In this document: in pieces, positions 43,936-54,900 of the stretch
Position numbering within the stretch: the first letter of the stretch is position 1
Layout: each line of letters opens with the position of its first letter
Assembly: GCA_038373885.1 (NCBI GenBank)
Contig: JAWZYV010002500.1
Coordinates: 620,001-684,000 of the forward strand
Direction of reading: 5' to 3'
Length of the DNA: 64,000 nt
DNA from: Cheiracanthium punctorium
Taxonomy: Eukaryota; Arthropoda; Arachnida; Araneae; Cheiracanthiidae
Notes under the pieces: generated by a model
The model's input: only the letters and a program-made list of their open reading frames with translations
Told to the model about the DNA's origin: nothing
Databases searched by the model: none
Position numbers and translations under genes: made by a program

Positions 43936-45253
43936 ATAATATGTATCTATATATATATATACAGGGTATCCGAAAAGTCCTTGACACATTTCATAAATTC
44001 ACAGAAAAGCAACAAATTGTTGTATGCATATTAGAGTGGTTACAAGTTATATGGGGGAAATTTTTTTTAATGTTAGTTTTTGGGCACTCCCCTAAAAGTT
44101 GCCAATTGACTAGAAAATTAGATAGGTAAAGTTTTAGCTCAATTGCCTAATATTAACCCATGCCGCATCGAGCTTGAAGTCTTGAAAAATTACGATTTTT
44201 GCTAAAAATATCTAGTTTTTCCTTCATTTAGTATAAACTATTTGCTCTACAAAGCTGGTTCTTGTTTTATTTCATAAAAATGTTGTTTTATTTTAACTTT
44301 TACTCTCAACAAAACCAATATTTAATGACATTAAGGTGACATTCGGTGTTTTTTAGGTCAGTTTGTGAATCGCACCACCAAACTCTGCAATGTTGTAAAT
44401 TAGTCAAAAAAAGACAAATTAAGAATTTTAAATAATTTTGACCGTTTCTTGTATTATTTGCACCAAAAAACAAAAAATAATATAAAGCAAGAATTTTCAT
44501 AACTTAAACTACAATTCGTGAAATATTTTTATTCATTTGGTATGCATTTCGGTGTTTCAGAAGAAAGATCATGATTTGTATTTCAGTTGAAGCACATCTA
44601 AGACAAACCTCTCAAATTCTCTTTATTACAAGGCTATTTTTGTTATCTGTTATTATATACTTTTAGAATGGACATGGGTGCCCATACGTATTGGCAAGGA
44701 GGGGCTATGCCTGCCCTAGCTCCCATATTATCGTCATGATTTTCATTTCAAGTGGTTCAACTCTAATACATAATATCCTTCCGGTTCAGGACCCTTGACG
44801 TGCAATAAGACTCCGAATACAAGAATTTCGATAACCAAGAACTAATCTCATCAAAAGCAGATTTAAAAAATCTGATTTAAAGAGTTCTGTTGTTCACTGT
44901 GATGAAAAGATGCTTCCTCATATTTTGAATAAATAAAATGCAGAGAGAAAAACGATTTTAATTAGCCGTGGCGATGAAGAACAGTTAATGGGAGTTCCTC
45001 AGCTTGAAAATAATATGAGAATAGCTCTCAGGCAAAAGCTGTATTTACATTAGTTGGAGAATGGCAGGCAATTGGTAAAATTCAGGCAATGTGTTTTGAT
45101 ACCACTGGTTGCCTTAGGGGAACGTGCATTTTTTGCTGCAGCAATTACAGGATCGAAATCTTCTATATTTACCTTGTCGCCACCATATTTTAGAAATCCT
45201 CCTAAAATCTGTTTTGATTGCAAAGTGGGCACATCTACTGCTCTTCATCCAGA

Positions 45254-45255
<2 letters not shown>

Positions 45256-45288
<33 letters not shown>
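45256..45288. repeat. (T)n tract
   Basis: A run of 33 T inside the transposase-like fossil. Confidence 0.9.
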
Positions 45289-45293
<5 letters not shown>

Positions 45294-45310
45294 CAGATTG
45301 GGTGATCTAA

Positions 45311-46615
45311 GGGCCGTATTCACCAGACTGTGAGTAGCCCGCCATGATCCGAGAGTTGGGAAACCTGCATTGCCGGTTTGTCTCGGAGTCAACTCGGAAA
45401 CTGTATTCACCAACTTATTTCAACCCAGGGTTACCTAACTCTGGAGTTGTCTCACCCAGCTTTGAAAGCTCGCCTGTGATTGGTCAGAGTAATGATACCA
45501 TGAAGGAATGAACTAGATTTAATGTTCCCGAGATCGAACCCAGTCCCACCACACACACTTCCTTCATGATATTTAATTTTTTTTTATACAAACTGCTCAT
45601 TAAAATGTGAAAATTAATTTAACTTTATTATAAAAAAATATACTGATTAAACATTTAATACAAAATTACATCCAATTTTTTTTTCTAAATAAAATTTCAT
45701 GTCTGTTACACTTTTTTCAAATTTAGGAATTTTCATATTTTTTAACATACAAAAATTAATTTATGCAGTTTTGATGTTTTTCTTTTTGAGGTACTTCATA
45801 TATTATACATAGAATATGTATGTCTTTAAAAAAATTCAATGATGCTGAAGCATATTGTTTTTTTCTCACATTTGTGTGAAAAATTGTTAATTCGCTATTC
45901 CCAAGTACAGTACACTACAATCAGACAAAAATGTTTAACTCCTCAACACCACTTTTTTTTTTCATCCTTTACACCTAAATGATTAATCTCTTTGTAAATA
46001 TTTTTATCCCACCTCTTGTTACAAAAAAAAAAAAGCGAGGGCGAAGTAGATCCACAGTGCTCTGGCCAAACCGCCCCTCATCTGTGGAATAATAGAGACA
46101 AGAAGATAAATAGGAAAGATCAGAATTTATTTACTTATTTTCAAGATAAAAAATAATTAAGAAAACAAAGCGTTCAAATCAGAAAAAAGAGGGAATGGAA
46201 AAGCAAACCAAGATAAGTCCGACAGATGGCGCCTGCAGTCTCTACGGCAAAAAAAGCACAGTCATTCTCCAGAGTTTTTGAAAATATTGTACAATGATTT
46301 TTTATCACTTTTGGCTACTTTTATAGTTTGATTTGTGGTTTCCACAGCAGTTTCCGTCTGTTAAAGCACAGAATATTCAAGTATTAGCAAATTTTTGGGA
46401 TTTTCCAAACCTATAAAAACAACCCTCGTATCCGCCATTTATAAACCGGAGTCAACCCTCCGATATTGCGGGGTTAGAATCTGTACCTGGAGTCAGGGTC
46501 AATTCTTGGGGTAACCCCTGATTTTGGAGTTGTGAATACCATTTTCTCGCTAACCCTTGAAGTAGCTCGCTTTGCTGGGTTAACTCCAGGGTTTAAAGTT
46601 TGGTGAATACGACCT
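45311..46615. mobile_element. non-autonomous PIF/Harbinger-like element
   Basis: It starts GGGCCGTATTCACCAGACT and, reading in from the right, AGGTCGTATTCACCAAACT. It is flanked by TAA on both sides (45308-45310 and 46616-46618). GGnCGTATTCACCAAACT-type ends with a TAA/TTA duplication are characteristic of PIF/Harbinger. The subterminal regions hold repeated AACTCCAGGGTT/AACCC strings in both orientations. No transposase frame is present in 1305 bp. It interrupts the transposase-like fossil, so it is younger. Confidence 0.85.
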
Positions 46616-47719
46616 TAAGTTGGATAAGACAGAGTACAAAACTGCTATTGAAGATGAGACTATTACATAAAGAATACAGAATTTGGAAGAAATTTCAAAT
46701 TTTCTTGTAGGACATTTTAGAAATCAACACCTTAGGGATAACTATAAAGAATTAATCCAACATTGTTTAATTTTTATAGTAGTCTCCCTAAATTGACATT
46801 TCTTTCAGAGTACCCGGTGCTGTTCATTATGCCAGGTGTATGTCTAAAGCAATTTATTGTCTGAAAATGCTTCTTTTCAGACATCAGGTCTTATTAACAG
46901 ATTTAGAAAAAGGAGCTATTACAAAAATTTGTTTATTTATAATAAATATTTATGTAAAGGCATGGTTCAACACTCCCATTCAAACTTTAGCCCCAATCAA
47001 GACTTAAAATTATTAGAATCACTTGTTCAATACTGAAAATTTGATAAAGAGGTTGCAAACAAAGATCTATAAAATGATAAGCCATCTTTGGTATCTTAGA
47101 GCAAGCTGCATTTTCATTTTTTGAAGACAATTTGGCAAAAAAAGTCAAAATAAGCATGGCTGTAAAATTAATTGAATTTGAAAAAGAAACTGTTGATGAT
47201 GATGATGATAAAGATGTAAGAGCAACAATGTTTCAATGAAGTGGATCATTTATTGGACAAAGAAGTTGATTTTTTTTTATTTCATCACGAACAGTATTTT
47301 TTAAGAGATTTAATTTTAATATGAAATTTTGGAATTTTGATCCCTATGTATGGTATGAAAATCAGTATTATTTGAAAGAAAAAAAAACAAACTGAAAGCT
47401 TTTGAGGTTTTTAATGACTCAGCTGATATTAGAGTAAAATTAATTCAAGGATTCAATTCCTGTTTAACTGAGGATGAAGAACAAAAGCAGTTTTTACTAA
47501 GTAGTATCCGAATGTAGAAAAACTTTTCCGGACTCTTCGAAAGCCACATTATCTAAGCCTTGCCACTTTAACGATCATATCTAGTCCTGAAAAAAGCATA
47601 GATATGTGCTTTTTTCAGGACTAGATATGATCCGAATGTTACCGTCTGATCATTTTGGAAATGAGAAAATAATTTAAACTTGTTTTCACCGTAAAATTTT
47701 CCTGCAATTTTTAAATTAC

Positions 47720-47746
<27 letters not shown>
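47720..47746. repeat. (A)n tract
   Basis: A run of 27 A inside the 4.9-kb TIR element. Confidence 0.9.
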
Positions 47747-47752
<6 letters not shown>

Positions 47753-48295
47753 TAGGAATATTTGCAATTATTTTTAAAAAGGCTCCTAAACTACTTACAA
47801 GCTTTAATATCAAACATATTTTATGATATCACAGTGTTATAAATGATTAATATTATAGATGGATACAGTGAAAACTGGAATAAAGTGGACGGGATTTAAC
47901 ATCACAACCGCTTGGAGGGTTAAATCTGTAAGTTTTTACATAAAAGTGATGTGTAACTCATCAAGGCAGGAAATTTTCTTATGAAACGAGACCAACATTA
48001 TGTTTCTAGACACAATTTGTCCATTTTATGGTGGAAAAACTGCTTTTTTGCGAAAAACCGCGGTTTTTCTAAACTTTAACCTCAATGCGGCACGGGTTAA
48101 TATTATGCAAATGAGCCGAAACTTTACCAATATCATTTTTGAGCCTATTTTGAGCCTATTGGCAACTTTTTGGGGGGGTGCCCCCCCAAAAAAAATTCGA
48201 AAGTTGATTTTTTGTGACCCCCTAATGCATATGCGGTTCTCACAATAATTCTTTACAGAATCAAGAATTTATTTTTCCATCTTAAAAAAAAAAAA

Positions 48296-48717
48296 TTACT
48301 TCCAAAATGTGTTCATATATATGGCGCTGCATCTCCAATTTTCAAGAAAGAGACCCAATAGGGACTTTTTGTGAGTTTCAAACAGCACTAACGGTGCGGA
48401 AATATTCATACCAGCTATAGCGACTGCGATTGAGAAAGCGCATTGCGTAGGTTGGTATTTCGAATCAAAATCCATAACTACAGGCCACAGAAAGTTTCGA
48501 AACATGTTTAAGAAAAACCGCAATCCATGCTAGCTAGAACATGGGATGAACTGAGTACCGTTTAAGATGTGGTTCGATCAATAAAAGGTGCACACATTGA
48601 ACTCTAGTCATGAAAGGAGTTGCTTTCATCTTAATAAAATAATTAAACACTTTACATTACGTTAGTTTTACTTACTGTGACGATACAGCGTCACCTATGA
48701 ACACAATCTGGAAGTAA
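48296..48717. mobile_element. nested 422-bp TIR insert
   Basis: The left end TTACTTCCAAAATGTGTTC is matched inward from the right by TTACTTCCAGATTGTGTTC. The inverted match goes on with ATA...GGCGCTG against ATAGGTGACGCTG. It lies within the right TIR of the 4.9-kb element and splits it. A 75-codon minus-strand frame (48296-48523) ends exactly in the TIR (stop TAA). It could be a transposase tail, but I do not recognise it. Confidence 0.75.
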
Positions 48718-48732
48718 GTTTTTTTACGATGT

Positions 48733-48733
<1 letters not shown>

Positions 48734-48765
<32 letters not shown>
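48734..48765. repeat. (A)n tract
   Basis: A run of 32 A next to the nested insert. Confidence 0.9.
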
Positions 48766-48767
<2 letters not shown>

Positions 48768-48873
48768 GTGAGCTTGTGGAGTATTGTGCAAACCGCATAT
48801 TCATACGACAATTTGTTGCTTTTCTATGATTTTTTTAAAAAGTGGCAAGGACTTTTCGGACACCCTGTATGTA

Positions 48874-50628
48874 TCTATATAAATAAAATTAGACATTTGT
48901 CTGTACATTTCGTAGAATTCAAAAATTTTGCGATTTCTATCCGTTTCAAGCACCCGGGAATCCGATGCGACCCTCAAAAAAAGTTTGTCATTCTGTCATT
49001 CTGTCATTCTGTCGTTCTGTCATACTGTCCGTGACGCTTTTCTTGCTTAAGCATCAAGTGAAAACGACTGAAGCAAATGATATGCAATTGGGTGTCATGA
49101 TAGGTGGTCACTCAACTTAAAACATAGGCGTCGAATTTTCAAAAATCTTGATTGGATTTTGAGAATTTGCGAAAATCCTTTCAAACTGTGTAAATTTGTG
49201 TTCAAGCATCACGTAAAAACGACTGAAGCGAATGATATGAAATTGGGTGTCATGGTAGGTGGTCACTCAACTTAAAGCACAGGCGTCGAATTTTTTAAAA
49301 ATCTTGATTGGATATTGAGATTTTGCGAAAATCGCTTTGAACTGCGTAAATTCGTGTTCGAGCATCACGTAAAAACGATTGAAGTGATTGAAATGAAATT
49401 TGGTGTCATGATAGGTGCTCACTCAACTTAAAACATAGGCGTAAAATTTTTTAAAAAAATCTTGATTAGATTTTGAGATTTTGCGTAAATTTGTGTTCGA
49501 AGATCACGTAATAACTGCAAAGGTGAAAAAATGGTATTTGGTGAAATGATAGGTGGTCACCTTAAACTATAAGCATCTAAAAAAAAACGATCAGATTTGG
49601 GATTTTGCGAAAATCGTTTCAAACTGAGTGAATTTTTGTTCACGCATTGTGTTCGAGCATCACGTAAAAGAGACTGAAATGAATGAAATGAAATTAGGTA
49701 TCAAGATAGGTGATCACTTAACTTTTGAACATTGTCGTTGAATTTTTTAAAAATCTTGGTTAGATTTTGAGATTTTGCGAAAATTGTTTCGAACTGCGTA
49801 TATTTGTGTTCGCATATCGCATAATAACTGTAAAGGTGAAAAAATGATATTTGGTGACATGATAGGTGGTCACTCACTGATCACTCACTGATCACCGGTG
49901 GTCAACTCGTTTAAAACTGAATGAATCTTTCTTCACGCATTACGCATTAACGACTAATGCGAATGATATGAAATTGGGTCACACGATAGATGGTTGCTCA
50001 ACATAAACTATAGGAGTCCAATTTTTTAAACATTTTTATTAGATTTTGAGATTTTGTGAAAATTCTCTCAAAATACGTTTATATTTCTTCAAACATCACG
50101 TAATAACGACTAATACGAATGATATGAAATTGTGATAGGATAGGTAGCTGCTAATCTTAATTTATAGGCGTTGAATTTGAAAAATATTTTGCTTACATTT
50201 TGAGATTTTTCGAAAATCGTTTTAAAATGCTGAAAATTTGTTCCAGCATCACGAAATAAAGACTGCAGGGAATGAAACGAATTTGGGTGACATGATAGGT
50301 TGTCACGCAACTTAAATTCTAGGCTTCCAATTTTTCAAAAATGTTGATTAAATTTTGAGATTTTGTGAAAATTATTTCAATATGGGTAAATATTCGTTCG
50401 CGCATCCCATAATTACGACTAAAGTGAATGAAATCATATTACTTAGTTACTCTCTAACCTGTAATATTTTAACGATACATAAAAATTATAATTTCGCTTT
50501 CTTTGCTTTGGCAACATACTACATCCATTCTGTGTACTCCTACAATGCTGACGAAAGTACTTGTTTTTAGAAATTTGCATTCAGTACTAACCCGTCAACG
50601 ACGGGTACTTCAGCGACGGGTTTAGCTA

Positions 50629-50629
<1 letters not shown>
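48874..50629 (+). mobile_element. minisatellite-bearing Helitron-like element
   Basis: It starts TCTATATAAATAAAATTAG after an A. It ends with the perfect hairpin ACCCGTC-AAC-GACGGGT (50590-50606), an ACTTCAG linker, a second GACGGGT and CTAG (50626-50629) followed by T. The 5' part has a TCTGTCATTCTG run. The middle is 9 to 10 copies of a 155-bp minisatellite (TAGGTGGTCAC marker at 49101, 49256, 49412 and so on), followed by a unique tail. No Rep/helicase frame is present. A truncated minus-strand copy lies at 2372-3231. Confidence 0.75.
49060..50440. repeat. 155-bp minisatellite array
   Basis: Each unit contains AGCATCACGTAAAAACGACTG, GAATGATATGAAATTGGGTG, GATAGGTGGTCACTCAACTT and TTTTGAGATTTTGCGAAAAT. 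Steps between markers are mostly 154-157 bases, with two shorter units (138 and 124). Confidence 0.9.
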
Positions 50630-50676
<47 letters not shown>

Positions 50677-50700
50677 ATGTGTGTGAGTGTGTGTGTGTAG
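50630..50700. repeat. (TA)n then (TG)n microsatellite
   Basis: TA tract to about 50661, then a TGTGTG-rich segment to about 50700. The frame at 50661 reads this repeat. Confidence 0.95.
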
Positions 50701-51147
50701 AGAGAGAGCGATCGATAGATAAATATTATGTAAATGAGTGTGCATGTGTGTGTATTGAAAAGTACTGTAGTTTTCTGAATGAAAATATTTCTTTAGCATA
50801 TTACAGTTACACGATAGAAAAAGAACTCTGTTTATTTAGTATCAATAAATACCATATTATTAGGTATACAGATTGCTTAAAAAATATCTCTCGGAATTAA
50901 AGGAGAAAGAATAAAGCCAAGTCCTAATACCTTGACAATACAAGTTCATGATGAATCATATTACTTTCCTTCTTAAGTTTCATTATTAAAAAGTTCAAAT
51001 TTTTAGGGTATAAGTTATTTGTGCGTCCAAGTTTGAAAAAGCGATAAATTTTAAGGCTAACAATAAAATCAAAAGTGGTAAATTGCTATCCTAACAAGTT
51101 CCTTTAATTCTAAATTACAGCCATGTCTAGTCCCAGTGATGCTTTTT

Positions 51148-51763
51148 ACTTTCCGAACATGCACCATGTAAGGAAAGTATTGTAAACATGAAAAAATTGG
51201 ACTTCGAGATTTTGGTGTATTTACACGTTTTGGGGTCTTCTGCATTCATTTATGCTATTTTTACGAGATGTATGTGTGTATGTGTGTGTGTGAACACGAT
51301 ACCTCCTAAACGGGGCATTCGATTGAGCTCAATTTGGGTATACATTTTACAAACCACCGTCGCAAGAGCGGTATTGATTTTGGCGTGTATAGGACTTATA
51401 GTTTTTCTTCAGGGCTACGACAAAGATTTCGTTTACATTATGTCCTACAGGGGTAAATTCTTGAAAGTGCGCTAGCGTTTAAACGGTACATTCTATTGAG
51501 CTCAAATATGGTACACATATTATAAACCACCATCGTAAGACCGATATTGATTTTGATGTGTATAGGACTTATAGTTTTCCTACAGGGCTACGACTAAGAT
51601 TTCTTTTACATTATGGCATATGGGGAGAAATTCTTGAAGGTGCGCTAGCGTTTAAACGGTACATTCGATTGAGCTTCAGTTTGGTATATATGTTATAATT
51701 ATTCATCGATTAAAATTTATTTTAATGCTTGGTAATGATCTTAATCGTAAGTGTTCGGAAAGT
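51148..51763. mobile_element. small TIR element with an internal direct duplication
   Basis: ACTTTCCGAACA (51148-51159) and TGTTCGGAAAGT (51752-51763) are exact inverted ends. Inside, a segment of about 174 bp containing CATTCGATTGAGCTC, GTGTATAGGACTTATAG and AAAGTGCGCTAGCG is repeated at 51308 and 51480 and starts again at 51655. The 95-codon frame at 51188 runs through the repeat and is not conserved in the second unit. The superfamily is not determined. Confidence 0.6.
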
Positions 51764-51819
51764 CGAGTGGAGTCATTCCAGATTTTTTTTAGTTTAACAA
51801 TGAAACAGCTCATCCGTAG

Positions 51820-51950
51820 CATATTTTCAAGCGTCTTCCTACAGCAATAGTTGAACGACCCACATAATAAAGGATGTGCAGAAGATAAAGGCATTAACAT
51901 ATTTTTTGAGGGTCCTCTACAGTGCTGGCTGGACCCACTCTTTTTTTTTC
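51820..51950. repeat. fragment related to the 76-bp repeat at 32340
   Basis: AGCATATTTTCAAGCGTC and GTCCTCTACAGTGCTGGCTGG resemble the two halves of the unit at 32340-32560. Confidence 0.5.
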
Positions 51951-51959
51951 TTCTTTTAT

Positions 51960-54900
51960 TTTAACAAATTGGCGTCCTTTAACCCTACAATGCATGATAT
52001 TTTTAAATGGCTGAAAATAAAATTGTAGCTTTTTTCTGGCTTACTTATGCTGGGAAATATATTTTTAAAAAATTTCAGCTTGTAGTTTCCCAGATAAATC
52101 ATGAAAAATAATCAAATCCGAAAAATTAGAATGCCTACTCTATAGCTCTCATAAAACAAAAGAAAGTAATATAGCCTGATTCTACTTTATTTAGTCGTAA
52201 TACTACTATTTTTAATAGTTTTGTATTCATTTTCATTTAGCAATGAAAGTTAGAAGCAATCGAAAATGCGGACAAAAATTGGTTGGTTCAGTGAACTGGA
52301 TGCACGTGCTGTGAATTCATGCTTGTTTGCTCTAAAAACAATGTTACTATATACTTTTAAAAACTAAACTTTATTTCCGTGTGGTGTTATATTTATTTTA
52401 AATGCATATTTCAGACAAACACTACAAATTTTCTTTTTATTACGGAAAAATGTGAGTGTAGCCAATTGGCTACAGTACGCACTCTAGGGTTAAATTTCTA
52501 TTCAAACTCGGATCCGCTTCTGCTTTTAAACTTTTATCTTCCAAATTTAGAGCTGCTAAGAATATCAACTTGAAACTGTTCCTTTTCTCTTTAGTTGGTT
52601 ATATTAATGTAATATAAAAGAAAATTTAGAAAACCACACGTCTTATGACTGCTTCATTAGCAATTAACGAGTCTCTTTCAAAAGATTATAGCACAAGCAA
52701 AACTGAAGATGTCAAGTAATACTTTAAATGACACGCTTTTAGAAAATTTAATTCTTTATCCATAATGATAACTTTTGCTTAGACTTGTTAAATATGCTCT
52801 AAACATACTGCCTGTTAATAAATGATATTGAAAAATTTTCCTATAGATTCCTTATAATCCGATAAATCATTTATATTTTTGTGCATATTAGTAGAGAAAC
52901 TTCAAAAGAAGTGGATTATAGAAAATAATTAAGAATAAAAGTGTTATTTCTATTTTTTAAAAAATTTTCATCTATGGTGGGGTAAAATTGGGTTGGTTTA
53001 GACTTAGAAAAATTGCATATGATACTGACATTTCTTTTTTTCTTTTATTTAAATATTCCAGAAACAACAGTTTTAATAAACAAAATTGACATTTCAGGAA
53101 TACTCATATAATGTTAAGTTCGCTCGATATGATTATATAGTAAACGAAAAGCAACATATTTAAAACAATCTTAGTTTAATAAAACCAGCAGTCAATAAGT
53201 AAGCTGATTAAATGAAGTATTTAGCAGTGATTTTCCAATGCCATGGTTACAAAAAATTACTGAAATTTATTTTTAAAAAAAACATTTTTATGGTAATTCT
53301 AAGCACCGTCAGTAGATAAAGAATTTAGCAGTACTGAGAACCCGACTGCTTTTAACTGTATATTTTAGGCCCGTGTGCTTCGATCCCATACCACCAGTAG
53401 GCGTAAAAAGTACGAATGCATTTATCTGTGGTGGATTTGAGGCCCGTGCAAATTATATGTGTCCCATTACAACCTTCTCTTGCAACATACTGATTTTGAA
53501 AGAGGTATAGAAGTAAGAAGGAGCAATTTACCTATGCCCTTTATTTATTCCCAAATACTATCATTCATTATAAAGTCCAATTTAAAACAAACACTAAATT
53601 ATATTTGGGGAAAATGAGTTAACTTTTATTAAGGGTATATCTCGAAGAAAAAAACTCTGTTTTTAGTCTTGGTACACAAATTGAAATAAACTCCAAATGA
53701 AATGGTCTCAAAATTCCAGATCGCTCTTCATAAGCTGCTTTACATACTGCAGTAACCGAAAAAGCTGTGGCTTTTGTGAAATTTTCATAAAACATTCTTA
53801 AAAATGGATCTGAGCTGCAAGATATTTCGAAGGGTGACGCGCTTTGCGAAAATTTCCGATTTTTAAGAATTTTTCCTAAAAGTTTTGAAACCGATACAGA
53901 TTTATCGTTTATTTCAGTATGTAGTACAGCTTGTAAAGAGACAGTTTCAAAATTTTGAATTGCCTGGCATTATTAGTTTATTCGTACTTATGTACCAAAA
54001 TCACATGATTTTTTCGAACAACACCGTTAAGGGTGTTCTTCCTGGAGAGCGATCGTTGTCACAGGACTTTTGCACAGCTTTAAAAACAAACCAATGATGC
54101 TAAACACTCGAAAAATGGATCTTAAACATGGACTGACGGATGAATGAATTCCCCATGCACTATGGACTGACGTTAACAGTAAAGTCGTATGCTCTCAATT
54201 TTTAATGCTTACACCATTCAGAAAAAAATTCATAAGCACTAAAATTGCCTTCAAAAGTGGGTCTAGGATTTACCCGATTTTGGAACATCGTGAAATTCCC
54301 TATGTTTAACAATTTTTTCTGACAATTTCGTAACTCTTATATAGATTCATTTTCAATATCAGTTCACAGTAGACCTTGCAAGCAGGCATTCTAAAACTTT
54401 CAAAGTCTCTAGCTCAATTATTTTTTTTTAAAGCTGTTCAAATGTTGCATGATTTTCAAGTGAAACAGCCTTAAAATTTAGTAATATTTCACAGGTGCTT
54501 TCACAGGGTAATGATAGTGATTACTAAATGTTGTATAAAAATATTATCAACCCCGTGGTGCTATGTAATTCTAAATTATTTTGTTTTCAGCTAAGCTTCA
54601 TAGTGGTACAGGATATTGTTTAATATCCTGTATAGAGGGAACATTTACACATGAAAAAAAAAATACTGAATCCGAAAAACAGTTAATAAAATTAATATTA
54701 AAGAGAACAACTTGCATTTTAATCTCGCCTATTAGTTTTATGGCAATGTAAAACGCTCATTAATCCAGTGTTAGAAAATTTAGAACTATAAAAATCTTAG
54801 TATGAAGCATTTAAAAGAATAGCAAAACTTCCTGCACTTCTACAACTACTGTAGCTATTTACTTCAATAATATAAAATGGCATAAAATTAAGCACATAAG

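Larger units (their letters stand above)
44880..47517 (+). pseudogene. transposase-like gene fossil of an arthropod DNA transposon family
   Basis: The reading, with many frameshifts, is VHCDEKMLPHIL (44892), SRGDEEQLMGVPQLEN, VGEWQAIGKIQAMCFDTT (45055-45105) and DRNLLYLPCRHHILEILLKS (45148-45210). After the insertion at 45311-46615 it continues with FRNQHLRDNYKELIQHC, YARCMSKAIYCLKM, FFEDNLAKKVKISMAVKLIEFEK and FEVFNDSADIRVKLIQGF, then LTEDEEQKQFLLSS, ending near 47517. I know this motif order (HWDGK, FDTT, CRHH, MSKAIY, KDEEQKQFLL) as a repeated arthropod protein family. I cannot name its superfamily with confidence. The copy is dead. Confidence 0.75.
43962..48867 (+). mobile_element. 4.9-kb TIR element with nested insertions
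   Basis: The left end is CAGGGTATCCGAAAAGTCC and the right end reads inward CAGGGTGTCCGAAAAGTCC, both flanked by TA. The TIRs continue for over 250 bases: AAAAGTTGCCAAT, TTAACCCATGCCGCATCGAG and related strings on the left are matched near 48100-48170 on the right. The right arm is split by a 422-bp TIR insert at 48296. A 13-base string, ATGTATCTATATA, flanks both sides (43941 and 48869). The interior carries a transposase-like fossil and a Harbinger-like insertion. Confidence 0.85.

Noticed and set aside
49060..50440. Regular 155-bp repeats considered as a CRISPR-like array
   Set aside because: The units are contiguous with no spacers. The setting is eukaryotic, and the array sits inside a Helitron-like element.
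53370..53480. TTCGATCCCATACC string as a SINE or tRNA gene
   Set aside because: It has only a B-box-like string, with no A box, cloverleaf or tail.
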